Positions 36,756 to 48,486 of a stretch of 64,000 nucleotides of DNA are shown piece after piece. The notes below the pieces were generated by a model, which saw nothing but the letters and a program-made list of their open reading frames with translations, did no database searches and had not been told where the DNA came from. Origin of the DNA: Begonia masoniana (Eukaryota > Streptophyta > Magnoliopsida > Cucurbitales > Begoniaceae); NCBI GenBank assembly GCA_022432975.1, contig CM039514.1, forward strand, positions 12,012,810 through 12,076,809, given 5' to 3'. Every line of letters begins with the position of its first letter. The first letter of the stretch is position 1. The translations under genes were made by a program, and so were the position numbers.

Positions 36756-37127
36756 AAAGGTTTTATTACACTTAATCCTACATCGAGACGTTTTTATATT
36801 TCCTGAGATGTTGTTTTTGATGAATTCAAATTTCCCTATGAAGGTGTTGTGTCTTCACCTCCCATTTCTGCTTTGGACTTATCTACTGCAACGGTCTCTA
36901 TTTCTACAATTCATGTTCCTCCCTAGTAGCCTTCCTTATCACATTCTTCTACATCTTCCTCATCTTGTTCCTTGTTTCAAACTTCTAGTTCTGTTTCTGT
37001 GTCACCAATGTGTGTTTCTAGGGACATTACAACTAATTTCCTATGGTGACTCGATTAAAAGCAGTCATATTCAGACCAAAGGCTCTCTCAACATCTACTG
37101 CTTTTGGTGAACCTCTTACCTGTGCTC
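36756..37127 (+). pseudogene. Copia integrase C-terminal fragment, opposite strand
   Basis: The plus strand reads RRFYISRDVVFDEFKFPY, a hallmark of the region after the integrase in copia polyproteins, and then a Ser-rich stretch to about 37120 with stop codons near 36925. It is in the opposite orientation to the fragment on its left, so two elements meet near 36755. Confidence 0.75.
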
Positions 37128-37849
37128 TATAGGATCAAAAATAACTTAAGAGGAGAGTGAATTAGGTTATTAATGACTTTTTTGTGATTATCTTACTAAT
37201 TTGCACAAGTTCAAATATAGTGATATTTTCATGCAATAAGATTAGTTTTTCAGAGTTAAAATTTAGAGTGAATAAAGCCTAAGGAGTTTAGAGAGAAGAG
37301 ATGCAACAGAGTTGTTAACGCGATTCAGCTAATTTTGCCTACGTCCGCGCTTCAAGGCTCTTTCTTGAAGATTCTTTCCAATCTCAACTTCTTGAGTTCA
37401 CTCGATTGATCTTTCGGGTGTCAATCAATGCCTTACAAGACTCTTCTTCAGGGCGTCACCCTTTACAAGTTCACAAATAACAATGAGATCAAAATATCAA
37501 ATAATACAAATCTCACACACTCTTAATGTGTACAATCACAAGTTGATGAGATAGGAGAGGTGAGAGATCAGTTGAAGGTAGAGATTCTCAAGTTATGATT
37601 CGGCAGCACTTCGTTGAAATTTTTTTCAGATTGGGTAGCTTTGCATGAGCCTTCATTCTTCTATTTATAAGTGTCTTTAGAAAACAAATAGTTTGATCGA
37701 CACTTTCTCTTGATCGGTCGACACTTTCTATCGTTATGTGTTATTTTAAAAGCCATTCAACAACTCGGTCGACACTTTAACGCAACTGATATTTCTGCAT
37801 TTGTTCCTTCGGTCAACATTAGCACTATCCGGTAGACACTTGATGCTCT
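37128..37849 (-). repeat. Left half of an inverted pair of copia LTRs
   Basis: Begins TATAGGATCAAAAATAA, a relative of TGTAGGATC, and matches the reverse complement of 52760 down to about 52207 and on into 48923 over most of its length. It has repeated CGGTCGACACTTT words. It is interrupted at 37850 by the full-length copia element; the sequence continues at 48487. Confidence 0.8.
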
Positions 37850-39370
37850 TGTAGGATCGGTATTGTCTAAGAGGGGGGTGAATTAGACCTTTTTAAATTT
37901 TAATTACTAGTCAACTTAATTTCTCTCCTAGATTAAACTTATAGATTTATCACAAGTGATCAGATAATGTAAAGAGAGAGAGAGAGAAATTCGACACCAG
38001 TATTTTTACGTGGTTCGGCCAAACTGCCTACGTCCACGCTCCAAGGCTCCCCCTTGAAGATTCCTTACTTCTCCTCAACGAGAAATCCTGATCGAGCTTT
38101 CGGGTGCCGATCCACAACCTTACACAATCCTGGATTGAATTTTACGGGCGTCAATCCACTGCCTTACAAGTTTTTCAGATTTGAATGAAGATTACAATAA
38201 TCTACAAGCTCTCAAAACAGAATCTCAAGTTTTGAATAGAGAGATGTAGAAAACTGATACAGAGTATAATTAATCGCAAGTTAGGGCTCAATAGAAAATT
38301 CGCCAAAGTTATTCCTTCGTGCTCTAAGCTTGACTTAAATACTCTGTCTTCAAATCGGCTTGACTTCAATGCTCCTTATCCAATAATAGAAGTTTAGTTA
38401 CCGTTGGAACAGCTTTCGTACAAGTTCAGGTAGCCGTTGCCGTTTGTAGTTGCAAATCGTCGTCGCCATTAATGTTCTGGAGTTATGGCTGAAAACGACG
38501 TCACTGTAGCTTCGCGGCTAACTTTGAATTCTGGCGGAAGTTCACCGGCAGATGCAACTTATGAGTAGGTACACGTCATCGGTGAATGCAGCTTGAAATG
38601 TCATCGGCAGATGTATCCTAAAAATCCATCGGCAGATGTATCCTTGAATTCCATCGGCAGAAGTATCTTCAACTTCTATCGGCAGAAGCATCTTTAAAAC
38701 TCCTTGGCAGAGACAATCCGTGAACTTCATCGGCACATTCTATCTTCAGAGCCATCGGCAGATGTTTCTTTAAAAACGCCATCGGCAGAAGTCTCTTTAA
38801 AAACCATCGGTAGAAGTCTCTTTAAAAACCATCGGCAGAAGTCTCTTTAAAAACCATCGGCAGATGAACTCTTGAAAATTGTCGTCTAGTGATCGGCATG
38901 TGCAAGCTTGAACGACATCGGTATGAGTAGCGTCAAATGCTATCGGTAGATCCATCTTGACACGTCATCGGCAGATATCTTCAAAACCGCTTCGGCAGAT
39001 GAAACAAATAAGCGCTGACCACGTCATCGGTAGATGTCTTCAAAAATGCTTCGGCAGATGAGACTTGTAAATGTCATCGGCATATACATCTCAACACGTG
39101 ATGAACCGGCATCGGCAGGAGTAGCTTCAACAGCTATCGGCAGATGCAACAGTTCTTTGTCGTGTAGCGATCGGTATATGGAAGCCTGTTGCTATTTCAT
39201 TCTGTATACTCAAACCGATTTATTAGACAACTAAAATACCCTTTTCAAGGGTATTTCCATATAAACTCATATTCATTATTTTCTTTAAATACACATAATC
39301 AAATTGTACATTATTTATACAAATACATAATCAAAAACAAATTATGACTTAAACAATCTATAAGTCAACA
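37850..39370 (-). repeat. 3' LTR of the copia element
   Basis: Plus strand starts TGTAGGATCGG and ends ATAAGTCAACA, 1521 bp. It includes an AG microsatellite (about 37972-37988) and a CATCGGCAGATG word array at 38540-39180. Confidence 0.95.
38540..39180. repeat. CATCGGCAGATG word array in copia LTR
   Basis: About 25 copies of CATCGGCAGATG or CATCGGCAGAAG-type words at 15-35 bp spacing, some inside short units such as AGTCTCTTTAAAAACCATCGG repeated three times (38790-38860). The same array is in the 5' LTR at 47656-48296. The word is the reverse complement of CATCTGCCGATG, the word of the gypsy solo LTRs at 29398 and 49651. Confidence 0.9.
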
Positions 39371-39385
39371 ATCTCCCCCTTTTTG
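39371..39385 (-). other. Polypurine tract of the copia element
   Basis: The minus strand reads AAAAAGGGGGAGAT directly before the 3' LTR. This is the usual primer for plus-strand synthesis. Confidence 0.85.
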
Positions 39386-39677
39386 ATTATGACAATATAA
39401 ATTGATTAACTTTGATACTCCCCCATAATTCTAGCCGCTCCCCCATAGTATGTGCATTTTATTAAAATAACCATTCATAGCAATTCCAGAAACACAGAGT
39501 ATATCCAAAGAATGTTATCCAATCAAACTCAATCAAATATAGTATTCTCCCCCATTGACATTATCAAAAAAAATAATGCATTCAACATCAGAGTATGTTT
39601 GGGAAAAAATAAACATTAAAAAGAAACAACTAAACAAAAAAAAATGTATATAACTAAAAATCACTATTTGAAAAGAT

Positions 39678-41870
39678 CTAAATGACGATTCCAAAAAGCT
39701 CTCTGAACATAAGAGGGCACGTCACGGTGGGGATTGAAAAAGCCAGCCACCAGAGCTTGAAGGAAAGCACGATCTCTTGGGAGAGGCGATTGATAGACCA
39801 CCATTGCCAGACAGGGAGCAGAGGTGGAGAAGGCTCTTGGGACACCTCCACGTCCAAACAAGGAGGAGACTCGACAGAAGGACCAGAAACCACATCCATA
39901 CTTGGTGGAGGAGAAGCTTCCAAAGGACAGGCTGGAGGAGAGGAAGATGCAGGAGCTGAGGAAAATGTAGGAGGAGTGAACTTGAGCTCAGCCTCATGAA
40001 TATCTAGGGACATGAGACGCACATCTTCAAAAACAGCAGGCCTGGAAAGGGGAAGAAGCAAATCTTCAAAGCAGGCCTCGGGAACATTGAGACCAGAACA
40101 AGATGGTTCGGGTTCAGGCTCAGGTTCAGGTGTCAACGCGGCAATGGACAATTGGAGTTTCTCAAGTTCTCTGACAACCATTCGCCTATCACCATCAATC
40201 TTTGTAGACAGCAGGCCAAGACCTGTATCCAGAGCAACGCCCATGGCCTGATGATTCTGATCAATTTTACTTTGGAGAGTGCTGAGGGCAGTGCCAAGGT
40301 TGGTAATAGAGGCTTGCATCTCATTGTACTGAGCCTCTGTGAAGGAAAATCTCCTGTGATATGTTATGGGAGTTGCAAGAGTTGCAGGAGTATTGGAGAG
40401 AAGGGGTTGGACTGGCAGAGTAATTGGAGCAGGTTGGACAGGTGATGGAGGGAGCACCTCTTGCTGATCGGGAGATGGATGAGGTGAAAGGTCATGAATT
40501 GGAGACGGAGGAGCTGAAAGTTCATGGTTTGGAGATGGAGGAGCTGAAGATGGGTGGACTGGAACTGGAGGAGCTGTAGGTGGTAAGGAAAGAGTAGGTG
40601 GAGAGGGAGGTGGAGGAACTGGAGATGGTAGAGCTGAAGGTCCATGGGTGAGTATGGAAGAATTGGCTCGCATCACCGGAGAGATGGAAGGATAAACAGG
40701 CTTAGAAGGTAGGATGAGAGAAGGTGGAGGTGAAAGAGGAGGTTCAGGAATAGGTAGGGACACAGATGAGGGAGCAGAGGTGGCCTCTGAAATGGGTGCC
40801 ATGGAGGAAGGAGCAATCCTACGCCTACGCACCAAAGGAGAAGGTGGGGGGCTTGAATCCTGAGATTGACTTACAGTGTCATCTCCTCCTTCAGCAGTTG
40901 ATTCTTCTGGCAGGGTAAGTTTCCTTTTACCACGCCTGACAGGTGCTGCCAAAGAAGCCTTTTTCTTAGTCTTATCCACTGCAGGTTTTCCTTTTACGAC
41001 TTGTTTGAATCCCATCCTGCTGAGAGTGGAATAAGAATAGAAATTGGAGGGCATAAGTCTCACAGGCTCCTCCTCCTCTGGAAGAACAACCTCAAGACTA
41101 GCAAATAACCGCATGAGAAGCAGATTATACGGTAGAGATGTAGCTCTGGAGGAGACAGCAAGAATCATCCTTCGAACAACTATATACCCAATGTTGAAGG
41201 GTGTCTTGAGATAGATTGCATACAGAACAAATAGTTCCATTGAGCTCACTTCGTCATAATGTCCACCCTTGGGAACAATATTGAAATCAATCATATGACG
41301 AAAAACTCTGGCTCTAGGGGTCAGATGTTTGCCCTTTAACGGATCAGGGGAAGAATTGGGGTCCACAGTAATTTCCCTGAGAAATTGTAGTCCATCAGAC
41401 ATTCCAAAGAAGGGTAGCTCAGGCCCTGTCACATACTTGTAAGGGCAGTTATCCAAATGAGGAGCTCCCAGAAGGGCATTTATGGACTGAGGAGTAATCT
41501 CAATGGGAGTGTTGTAGACGTAGCTCTTAATGGAGGGGTAATCAGTGGAAAAGCTAAGGTTTGCATAAAACATCCTAATCGCTTCAGGGTAGAAGAATGA
41601 TTCGGTCTCAAAGAGACCTATCAACCCGAGATCAGTCAAGGGTTCAATAAAGTCCAATCCGGCTAACTCTTCAAAAGAAATACCCTTACTAGGAATTAAC
41701 GATTTGAACCGATAGTCATTGTGGTACTTTACCTCAGCAGCTTGAGTAAGAAAGTAGAAGGTTGGCCACTCCGTTCCACGAGAAATCTCTCGGGAAGGAC
41801 GATCAGAAACTTTGGCCATCTTCTTGGTCGGTTTGGAAACGGCGCGAGATGATTGACCTTGAGATTCCAT
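39678..41870 (-). CDS. Extra 730-aa ORF of the copia element, PF20167-like
   Basis: Intact minus-strand frame downstream of pol. The N-terminal half (residues about 30-300) resembles the putative plant transposon protein domain (Pfam PF20167) found beside plant retroelements: EAIRMFYANL, TPIEITPQSINALLGAP, LTPRARVFRHMIDFNIVPKGGHYDEVS. Then comes a basic stretch (KGKPAVDKTKKKASLAAP, KRKLTL), a long Pro/Ser-rich segment (about 340-510), a probable coiled coil (AQYNEMQASITNLGTALSTL, about 525-590) and EPEPEPEP. I see no signal peptide or clear membrane segment, so it does not look like an envelope protein. Its function is unknown. It is the only long frame of this element without a lesion. Confidence 0.75.
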   Translation of the reverse strand: MESQGQSSRAVSKPTKKMAKVSDRPSREISRGTEWPTFYFLTQAAEVKYHNDYRFKSLIPSKGISFEELAGLDFIEPLTDLGLIGLFETESFFYPEAIRMFYANLSFSTDYPSIKSYVYNTPIEITPQSINALLGAPHLDNCPYKYVTGPELPFFGMSDGLQFLREITVDPNSSPDPLKGKHLTPRARVFRHMIDFNIVPKGGHYDEVSSMELFVLYAIYLKTPFNIGYIVVRRMILAVSSRATSLPYNLLLMRLFASLEVVLPEEEEPVRLMPSNFYSYSTLSRMGFKQVVKGKPAVDKTKKKASLAAPVRRGKRKLTLPEESTAEGGDDTVSQSQDSSPPPSPLVRRRRIAPSSMAPISEATSAPSSVSLPIPEPPLSPPPSLILPSKPVYPSISPVMRANSSILTHGPSALPSPVPPPPSPPTLSLPPTAPPVPVHPSSAPPSPNHELSAPPSPIHDLSPHPSPDQQEVLPPSPVQPAPITLPVQPLLSNTPATLATPITYHRRFSFTEAQYNEMQASITNLGTALSTLQSKIDQNHQAMGVALDTGLGLLSTKIDGDRRMVVRELEKLQLSIAALTPEPEPEPEPSCSGLNVPEACFEDLLLPLSRPAVFEDVRLMSLDIHEAELKFTPPTFSSAPASSSPPACPLEASPPPSMDVVSGPSVESPPCLDVEVSQEPSPPLLPVWQWWSINRLSQEIVLSFKLWWLAFSIPTVTCPLMFRELFGIVI

Positions 41871-41984
41871 TGCTAGAAGAGGATTCGACAGAGAAAATTT
41901 GGTAGGGCAGGGGTTTAGAGAAAGAGCGCGAAAAGTAGAGTGTCTGGGCGAAGAAGAATGAATTTAAAAGAAATAACTCATCGC

Positions 41985-42160
41985 CAGACGAAGAAGATAT
42001 ACGTGTCGGCAGATTGAGGAATACATCTTCCGATGGGTTACACGTGTCGGCAGATTGATCAGAACAGCTTCCGATGGGATAGAAAACACTGCATCTGCCG
42101 ATACCTACCGGTAGAAATGCATCTTCCGATGCTTAGAGAAAAATCAGCATCTACCGATGC
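41985..42160. repeat. Word array between pol and the extra ORF
   Basis: About nine copies of CATCTTCCGATG, CATCTACCGATG, CATCTGCCGATA and GTCGGCAGATT-type words, on both strands. It lies directly upstream (minus strand) of the extra ORF start at 41870, where a promoter for that ORF could be. Confidence 0.8.
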
Positions 42161-42211
42161 TTTCACAACAAGGAATTGCTAACACTTGGGAATTTTCCAA
42201 AAGAGACAGAA

Positions 42212-43351
42212 TTATTTTCTATCAACCCTAATGAGACCTAACCTTATTCTGATATTATTGAACGTCTTCTCATCCAAGGGTTTTGTAAAGATGTCGGCCA
42301 ATTGATCTACAGAATTAACAAATTCTAAAGAGATATCTCCTCTTTGAACATGTTCACGGATGAAATGATACCTTACATCAATATGTTTTGTTCTAGAGTG
42401 TTGAATAGGATTTTTAGAAATGTTGATAGCACTGGTGTTATCACACCGAATAGGAATCCTATCAAAGAACAGATTATAGTCCTCCAAAGTCTGTTTCATC
42501 CAAAGCATTTGTGCACAACAACTGCCTGCAGCAATATATTCACTTTCTGCAGTTGAGAGTGCAACAGAATTCTGTTTCTTAGAATACCAAGACACTAGAG
42601 ATTCACCAAGAAATTGACATGTTCCTGTGGTGCTTTTCCTATCAACTAGACTACCAGCATAGTCAGAATCTGAATATCCAATCAGATCAAAGGAAGTTCC
42701 CTTAGGATACCATAAACCTAAGTCATAAGTCCCACTCAAATATTTGAAAATCCTTTTTACTGCAGATAAATGAGATTCCTTAGAGGCAGCCTGAAACCTA
42801 GCACAAAGGCACACACTAAAGAGTATATCTGGCCTACTAGCAGTCAGATACAACAAAGAACCAATCATACCACGATATTTCTTGATATCCACACTTATAC
42901 CATTTTCATCCTTGTCCAATTTAGTAGTGGTACTCATGGGAGTTTTAGAAGATTTGACAGTTTCTAATCCGAATTTCTTAAGGAGTTCCTTAATGTACTT
43001 CTCTTGACAGAAGAAGATTCCATCAGGAGACTGATTAATCTGGAATCCTAGGAAGAACTTTAACTCCCCCATCATACTCATTTCAAACTCACTTTGCATG
43101 AGGGAGGAAAACTCATTACACATGTTGACATTGGTTGATCCAAAAATAATGTCATCGACATATATTTGAACCAGCAGAATGTCCTTATCCTTTTGCCTGG
43201 TAAATAGAGTTGAGTCGGTATTACCCTTTTTGAAATTTCTTTCCTCAAGGAAATTCCTCAATCTGTCATACCAAGCTCTAGGAGTCTGCTTAAGACCATA
43301 AAGAGCTTTCATAAAGTCTATACACATGATTCGGTTTAGCAAAGTCTTCAA
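42212..43351 (-). pseudogene. Copia reverse transcriptase and RNase H
   Basis: Open for 379 codons. It carries the palm part with IYVDDIIFGS (catalytic YVDD intact), FLGFQINQSPDGIFF, YRGMIGSLLYLTASRPDI and the RNase H part with SKKQNSVALSTAESEYIAAG and QHSRTKHIDVRYHFIREHV. It ends in KPLDEKTFNNIRIRLGLI. The upstream palm lies in another frame (43290-43589): one extra T near 43311, between VYRL and MKALYGLKQ, shifts the frame. Confidence 0.93.
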
Positions 43352-45320
43352 ATCCTAGGGGCTGCTCTACATAAACTTCTTCCTGAATATAACCATTTAA
43401 GAAGGCACTCTTTACATCCATTTGAAAGAGTGTGAAGTTTTTGTAGCAAGCATAGGCTAAGAGCATCCTAATGGATTCTAATCTAGCTACAGGTGCAAAG
43501 GTTTCCTCAAAATCTATACCTTCTTCTTGATTGAAACCTTTAGCAACTAGCCTAGCCTTATTTCTGACTACGATCCCATTTTCATCCAATTTGTTCTTGT
43601 AAACTCATTTAGTTCCAATAATGGGATGATCCTTAGGCCTTGGAACAAGTTCCCATACCTTGCTCCTTTCAAATTGATTTAGCTCCTCTTGCATAGCTAA
43701 AATCCAGTTTTCATCACTCTCGGCCTCTTCAAACTTCTTAGGTTCTATTTGAGATATAAATGCCACATTGGCACAGAGATTCCTAAGAGAGGATCTAGTC
43801 TTAACTCCTAACGAAGGATCACCTAAGACTTCATCTAATGGATGGTCTTTGATGAATTTCCAATCTCTAGGAAGAACAGGATTTTCATTCTTGACAGAAA
43901 CTATATCATGAGGAATAGAAGAAGGTTCTAAAGATTTTTTTTCTTGAATGGGATCTGTAGGCTTTTCTAAGGAAAGGGAATCCAGTTGTTTTTCCAAGGG
44001 ATCATCCTCATCCACATTCATTAATGGCTGAGGAGTCTCATCAAAATTGACATGAACAGATTCCTCAACAACAAGAGTTCTCCTATTGAAAACTCTGTAA
44101 GCTTTACTGGTCAAAGAATATCCTAGAAAAATTCCAAGATCGGATTTGGAATCGAATTTTCCTAAGTTATCCTTAGTATTAAGAATAAAATATTTGCAAC
44201 CAAAAGCTCTAAAATACTTAACAGTAGGAGTCTTGCCATTCCAAAGTTCATAGGGCGTTTTTTCAAGAATAGGTCTTATAGAGACCCGATTGAGTACATA
44301 GCAAGCTGTAGCAACAGCTTCAGCCCTGAAGTATTTAGGAAGGGAATTTTCACTAAGCATAGTCCTAGCTAGCTCCTGGAGAGATCTATTCTTCCTCTCA
44401 ACAACACCATTTTGTTGAGGAGTCCTAGGTGAAGAGAAATTGTGCTCAATTCCATTTTTGAGACACAAGAGTTCAAATCTCTCATTTTCAAATTCTCCAC
44501 CATGATCACTACGAATAGCAACAATGGTGAGTCCCTTTTCATTTTGAACTCTTTTCCTAAAGCTAGAAAAGGTTTCAAAGGTCTCATCCTTAGACTTCAG
44601 GAAATATACCCAGGTGAATCTAGAGAAATCATCTACAATAACAAAGGCATAGAATTTGCCGCCTAGGCTTGCTATATTGGAAGGACCGAAGAGGTCCATG
44701 TGAAGAAGTTGGAGAGGCTTAGAAGTGGAGATTGCATTCTTTGATGCAAAAGAGCTTTTGATCTGCTTGCCCATTTGACAAGCTTCACAGACCCTATCAT
44801 TTTCAAAGGTTATCTTAGGGATTCCTCTAACTAAATTCTCCTTAGTAATCTTAGCTAAGGTATCCATCCCTACGTGACCTAATCTTCTATGCCAAGACCA
44901 ACAGTCATTAAGAGAATTAACAACAAAACACTTCTCATCAACATGCTCAAAAACATTCAGATCAACAATATAGACATTTTCTTTTCTAAATCCTTTAAAC
45001 AATATATGACTAGTTGAAATGTCTTTGATCACACAAGCATTTGATTTGAAGGTTACTTTATAGCCCTTGTCACACAACTGACTTATGCTAAGCAGGTTAT
45101 GTTTTAATCCTTCTACTAGCAAAACATTTTCAATAGTAGGATGAGAAGGATTACCTATATTGCCGATGCCAACGATTTTGCCCTTTTGGTTTCCACCAAA
45201 AGTAACACTCCCTTTCTTTTTGTTGACAACAGCAAACTTGGTTGAGTCTCCCGTCATATGCCTTGAGCAACCACTGTCAAGGTACCACAGATTTGTCCCG
45301 GGAGAGCAGTCAACCTGCAA
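43290..45320 (-). pseudogene. Copia protease, integrase and start of reverse transcriptase
   Basis: One frame broken by a TGA at about 43590-43604, where relatives have Trp in GTKWV. Order: protease with LWYLDSGCSRHMTGDSTKF (DSG active site); pre-integrase zinc region (WHRRLGHV, CEACQMGKQ); integrase core with HMDLFGPS, VIVDDFSRFTWVYF, RSDHGGEFEN and TPQQNGVVERKNRS, which carries the D, D and E positions; then [21 protein letters not shown] and [20 protein letters not shown] of the reverse transcriptase. It follows gag in a different frame. Confidence 0.93.
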
Positions 45321-45328
45321 AACAGAAA

Positions 45329-46894
45329 TCAGGTTGTCTTCTTAGGTACCCAAATCTTTTGGGTCCTAGTGTTAGGTCTGGTTCCCTTAGGAACCCATTG
45401 AAGTTTATTGCTTGATTTCTTACCTAATTTCAAAGGACATTCATACGACTTATGTCCTAACTCATTGCAAGCATGACAGATAGATGATTTAACAAAGAAA
45501 TTCTTAAAAGCTTTCTTTTTATTAGGCTTGTCATAACCTAATCCTGTTCTGTCAAAATTTGCTCTCTGTCCTCCTATTACCATCTTAAATAATTTTTCAC
45601 CCTTAGTGAAGTTCAGTATAATATTATTCAAATCTTTGTTTTTGCTTTTAAGCTCATCAATCTCTTTGACATGCACATTAGTTGTCTTGGCATGTAGTTC
45701 TACCATGTTTGCATTTTCCTTTTTCAAAGTATTGTATTTAGTTTTTAACATGCCAAACTGTTTAACTAAATCATTGAAAGCATCAATAAGTTCACCATCT
45801 TCATTATCACTATCACAATCACTTAAATTACTGGATGAAAGACTAACCTTATCTTCATGTGCCATAAAGCACAGATTTGCAATTTCTTCATCTTCTGAGG
45901 AGGTGTCTTCATCACTATCATCCCAAGTGGCCTTCATAGCTTTCTTCTTGAATTTCTTGGGATTCTTAGCATGTGGACAGTCGGCCTTCATATGCCCTGG
46001 CTTTCCACATCCAAAGCAGGTGATCTCCTTCTCTTTTTGAGGCTTTTCTCCTTTCGAGAATTTCCTCCCATGCATCCTTTTTCTCTGAAGGAACTTGCTG
46101 AATCTTCTAGTGATGAGTGCAATGTCCTCATCATCTTCTTCTTCTTCTTCTGATTCCTCTTGCTTACTTGAGGAAGCCTTTAGAGTAATGTCCTTCTTTT
46201 TGTTGATCTCCTTTTATTTGAGATCTTCCTTATCATTGGCCCTTATGGTTATCTCATGAGTCATCAGAGAGCCAATGAGCTCTTCCAGCTTGAGCACCTT
46301 CAGATCACGAGCCTCTTGTATTGCTGTCACCTTTGGTTGCCAGGCTCTGGGTAGACATCTCAGGATTTTTCTCACCTGTTCTTCACATGAGTAAATCTTA
46401 CCGAGAGCTTTTAAACCATTAGTAATGTTAGTGAACCGAGTAAACATAGATGAAATAGACTCATCCTTTATCATGGTAAAAAGTTCATACTCGTGTACTA
46501 ACATATTTAATTTGCTCTCTTTTACCTGATTTGTGCCCTCGTGTGTGACCTCTAATAAGTGCCAAATCTCTTGAGCACTTTCACACCCTTGTACTCTATT
46601 AAACTCATCTCTATTTAGAGCACAGTACAGAGTGTTTATAGCCTTGGCATTAAGGCTTAGATTCTTCTTGTCTGTATCATCTAGTTCGTGTGAGGCTTTG
46701 GGAATCCTAATGCCATTTTTTGTCTTAAAAGCAGTATATGGCCCATTTTCTATTATATTCCAGATCTCATAGTCCATAGCTTGAATGAATATTCTCATTC
46801 TCGCTTTCCAATAAACATAATCGCTGCCATCAAACAGTGGTGGACGAGAAATGGATTGACCCTCAATGTGTGAGGAGTTTGTATTGAATGCCAT
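45329..46894 (-). pseudogene. Copia gag with two CCHC knuckles
   Basis: Starts with ATG at 46894 and reads the UBN2-type gag core (WKARMRIFIQAMDYEIWNII, LNMLVHEYELFTMIKDESIS). An in-frame TAA at about 46214 follows ANDKEDLK; the same frame then goes on to 45329 with a Glu/Asp-rich linker, CFGCGKPGHMKADC and a second CHACNELGHKSYEC. It ends with KKTT and TGA. The frame of pol begins within about 10 bases. Whether the TAA is read through or is a lesion cannot be told here. Confidence 0.88.
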
Positions 46895-46948
46895 GGTTTA
46901 TATCCCACAGAGTGTTCAAAAAAAAAAAACAACTTAGACAAAGATATA

Positions 46949-46963
46949 CCCGCTCTGATACCA
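46949..46963 (-). other. Primer binding site of the copia element
   Basis: The minus strand reads TGGTATCAGAGCGGG two bases after the 5' LTR end, complementary to the 3' end of tRNA-iMet. Confidence 0.92.
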
Positions 46964-46965
46964 AT

Positions 46966-48486
46966 TGTAGGATCGGTATTGTCTAAGAGGGGGGTGAATT
47001 AGACCTTTTTAAATTTTAATTACTAGTCAACTTAATTTCTCTCCTAGATTAAACTTATAGATTTATCACAAGTGATCAGATAATGTAAAGAGAGAGAGAG
47101 AGAAATTCGACACCAGTATTTTTACGTGGTTCGGCCAAACTGCCTACGTCCACGCTCCAAGGCTCCCCCTTGAAGATTCCTTACTTCTACTCAACGAGAA
47201 ATCCTGATCGAGCTTTCGGGTGCCGATCCACAACCTTACACAATCCTGGATTGAACTTTACGGGCGTCAATCCACTGCCTTACAAGTTTTTCAGATTTGA
47301 ATGAAGATTACAATAATCTACAAGCTCTCAAAACAGAATCTCAAGTTTTGAATAGAGAGATGTAGAAAACTGATACAGAGTATAATTAATCGCAAGTTAG
47401 GGCTCAATAGAAAATTCGCCAAAGTTGTTCCTTCGTGCTCTAAGCTTGACTTAAATACTCTGTCTTCAAATCGGCTTGACTTCAATGCTCCTTATCCAAT
47501 AATAGAAGTTTAGTTACCGTTGGAGCAGCTTTCGTACAAGTTCAGGTAGCCGTTGCCGTTTGTAGTTGCAAATCGTCGTCGCCATTAATGTTCTGGAGTT
47601 ATGGCTGAAAACGACGTCACTGTAGCTTCGCGGCTAACTTTGAATTCTGGCGGAAGTTCACCGGCAGATGCAACTTATGATCAGGTACACGTCATCGGTG
47701 AATGCAGCTTGAAATGTCATCGGCAGATGTATCCTAAAAATCCATCGGCAGATGTATCCTTGAATTCCATCGGCAGAAGTATCTTCAACTTCTATCGGCA
47801 GAAGCATCTTTAAAACTCCTCGGCAGAGACAATCCGTGAACTTCATCGGCACATTCTATCTTCAGAGCCATCGGCAGATGTTTCTTTAAAAACGCCATCG
47901 GCAGAAGTCTCTTTAAAAACCATCGGCAGAAGTCTCTTTAAAAACCATCGGCAGAAGTCTCTTTAAAAACCATCGGCAGATGAACTCTTGAAAATTGTCG
48001 TCTAGTGATCGGCATGTGCAAGCTTGAACGACATCGGTATGAGTAGCGTCAAATGCTATCGGTAGATCCATCTTGACACGTCATCGGCAGATATCTTCAA
48101 AACCGCTTCGGCAGATGAAACAAATAAGCGCTGACCACGTCATCGGTAGATGTCTTCAAAAACGCTTCGGCAGATAAGACTTGTAAATGTCATCGGCATA
48201 TACATCTCAACACGTGATGAACCGGCATCGGCAGGAGTAGCTTCAACAGCTATCGGCAGATGCAACAGTTCTTTGTCATGTAGCGATCGGTATATGCAAG
48301 CCTGTTGCTATTTCATTCTGTATACTCAAACCGATTTATTAGACAACTAAAATACCATTTTCAAGGGTATTTCCATATAAACTCATATTCATTATTTTCT
48401 TTAAATACACATAATCAAATTGTACATTATTTATACAAATACATAATCAAAAACAAATTATGACTTAAACAATCTATAAGTCAACA
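46966..48486 (-). repeat. 5' LTR of the copia element
   Basis: 1521 bp, the same length as the 3' LTR, with the same word array at 47656-48296. Differences noticed from the other copy include CTACTC/CTCCTC, GAACTTT/GAATTTT, GTTGTTCC/GTTATTCC, GGAGCAG/GGAACAG and ATGATCAGG/ATGAGTAGG. Confidence 0.95.

Larger units (their letters stand above)
37850..48486 (-). mobile_element. Full-length SIRE-like copia element (10,637 bp), TSD GCTCT
   Basis: Two 1521-bp LTRs, a tRNA-iMet primer site, gag, pol in copia order (protease, integrase, reverse transcriptase, RNase H), an additional 730-codon ORF and a polypurine tract. A perfect 5-bp duplication GCTCT lies at 37845-37849 and 48487-48491. The LTRs are equally long and I noticed only about a dozen substitutions between them, so the insertion is young. 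Pol has three lesions (see the separate entries), so this copy is not autonomous. Size, extra ORF and sequence resemble the SIRE/Maximus lineage. Confidence 0.95.

Noticed and set aside
36739..37110. 123-codon plus-strand frame as a membrane protein
   Set aside because: Wrong frame of the copia fragment at 36756-37127; the other frame has the RRFYISRDVVFDE motif.
38540..39180. CRISPR-like array
   Set aside because: The words are degenerate with irregular spacing and lie within an LTR of a plant nuclear element; no repeat-spacer structure or cas genes.
40364..40645. Minus-strand 93-codon frame of Leu/His/Gln
   Set aside because: Shadow of the Pro-rich segment of the extra copia ORF in another frame.
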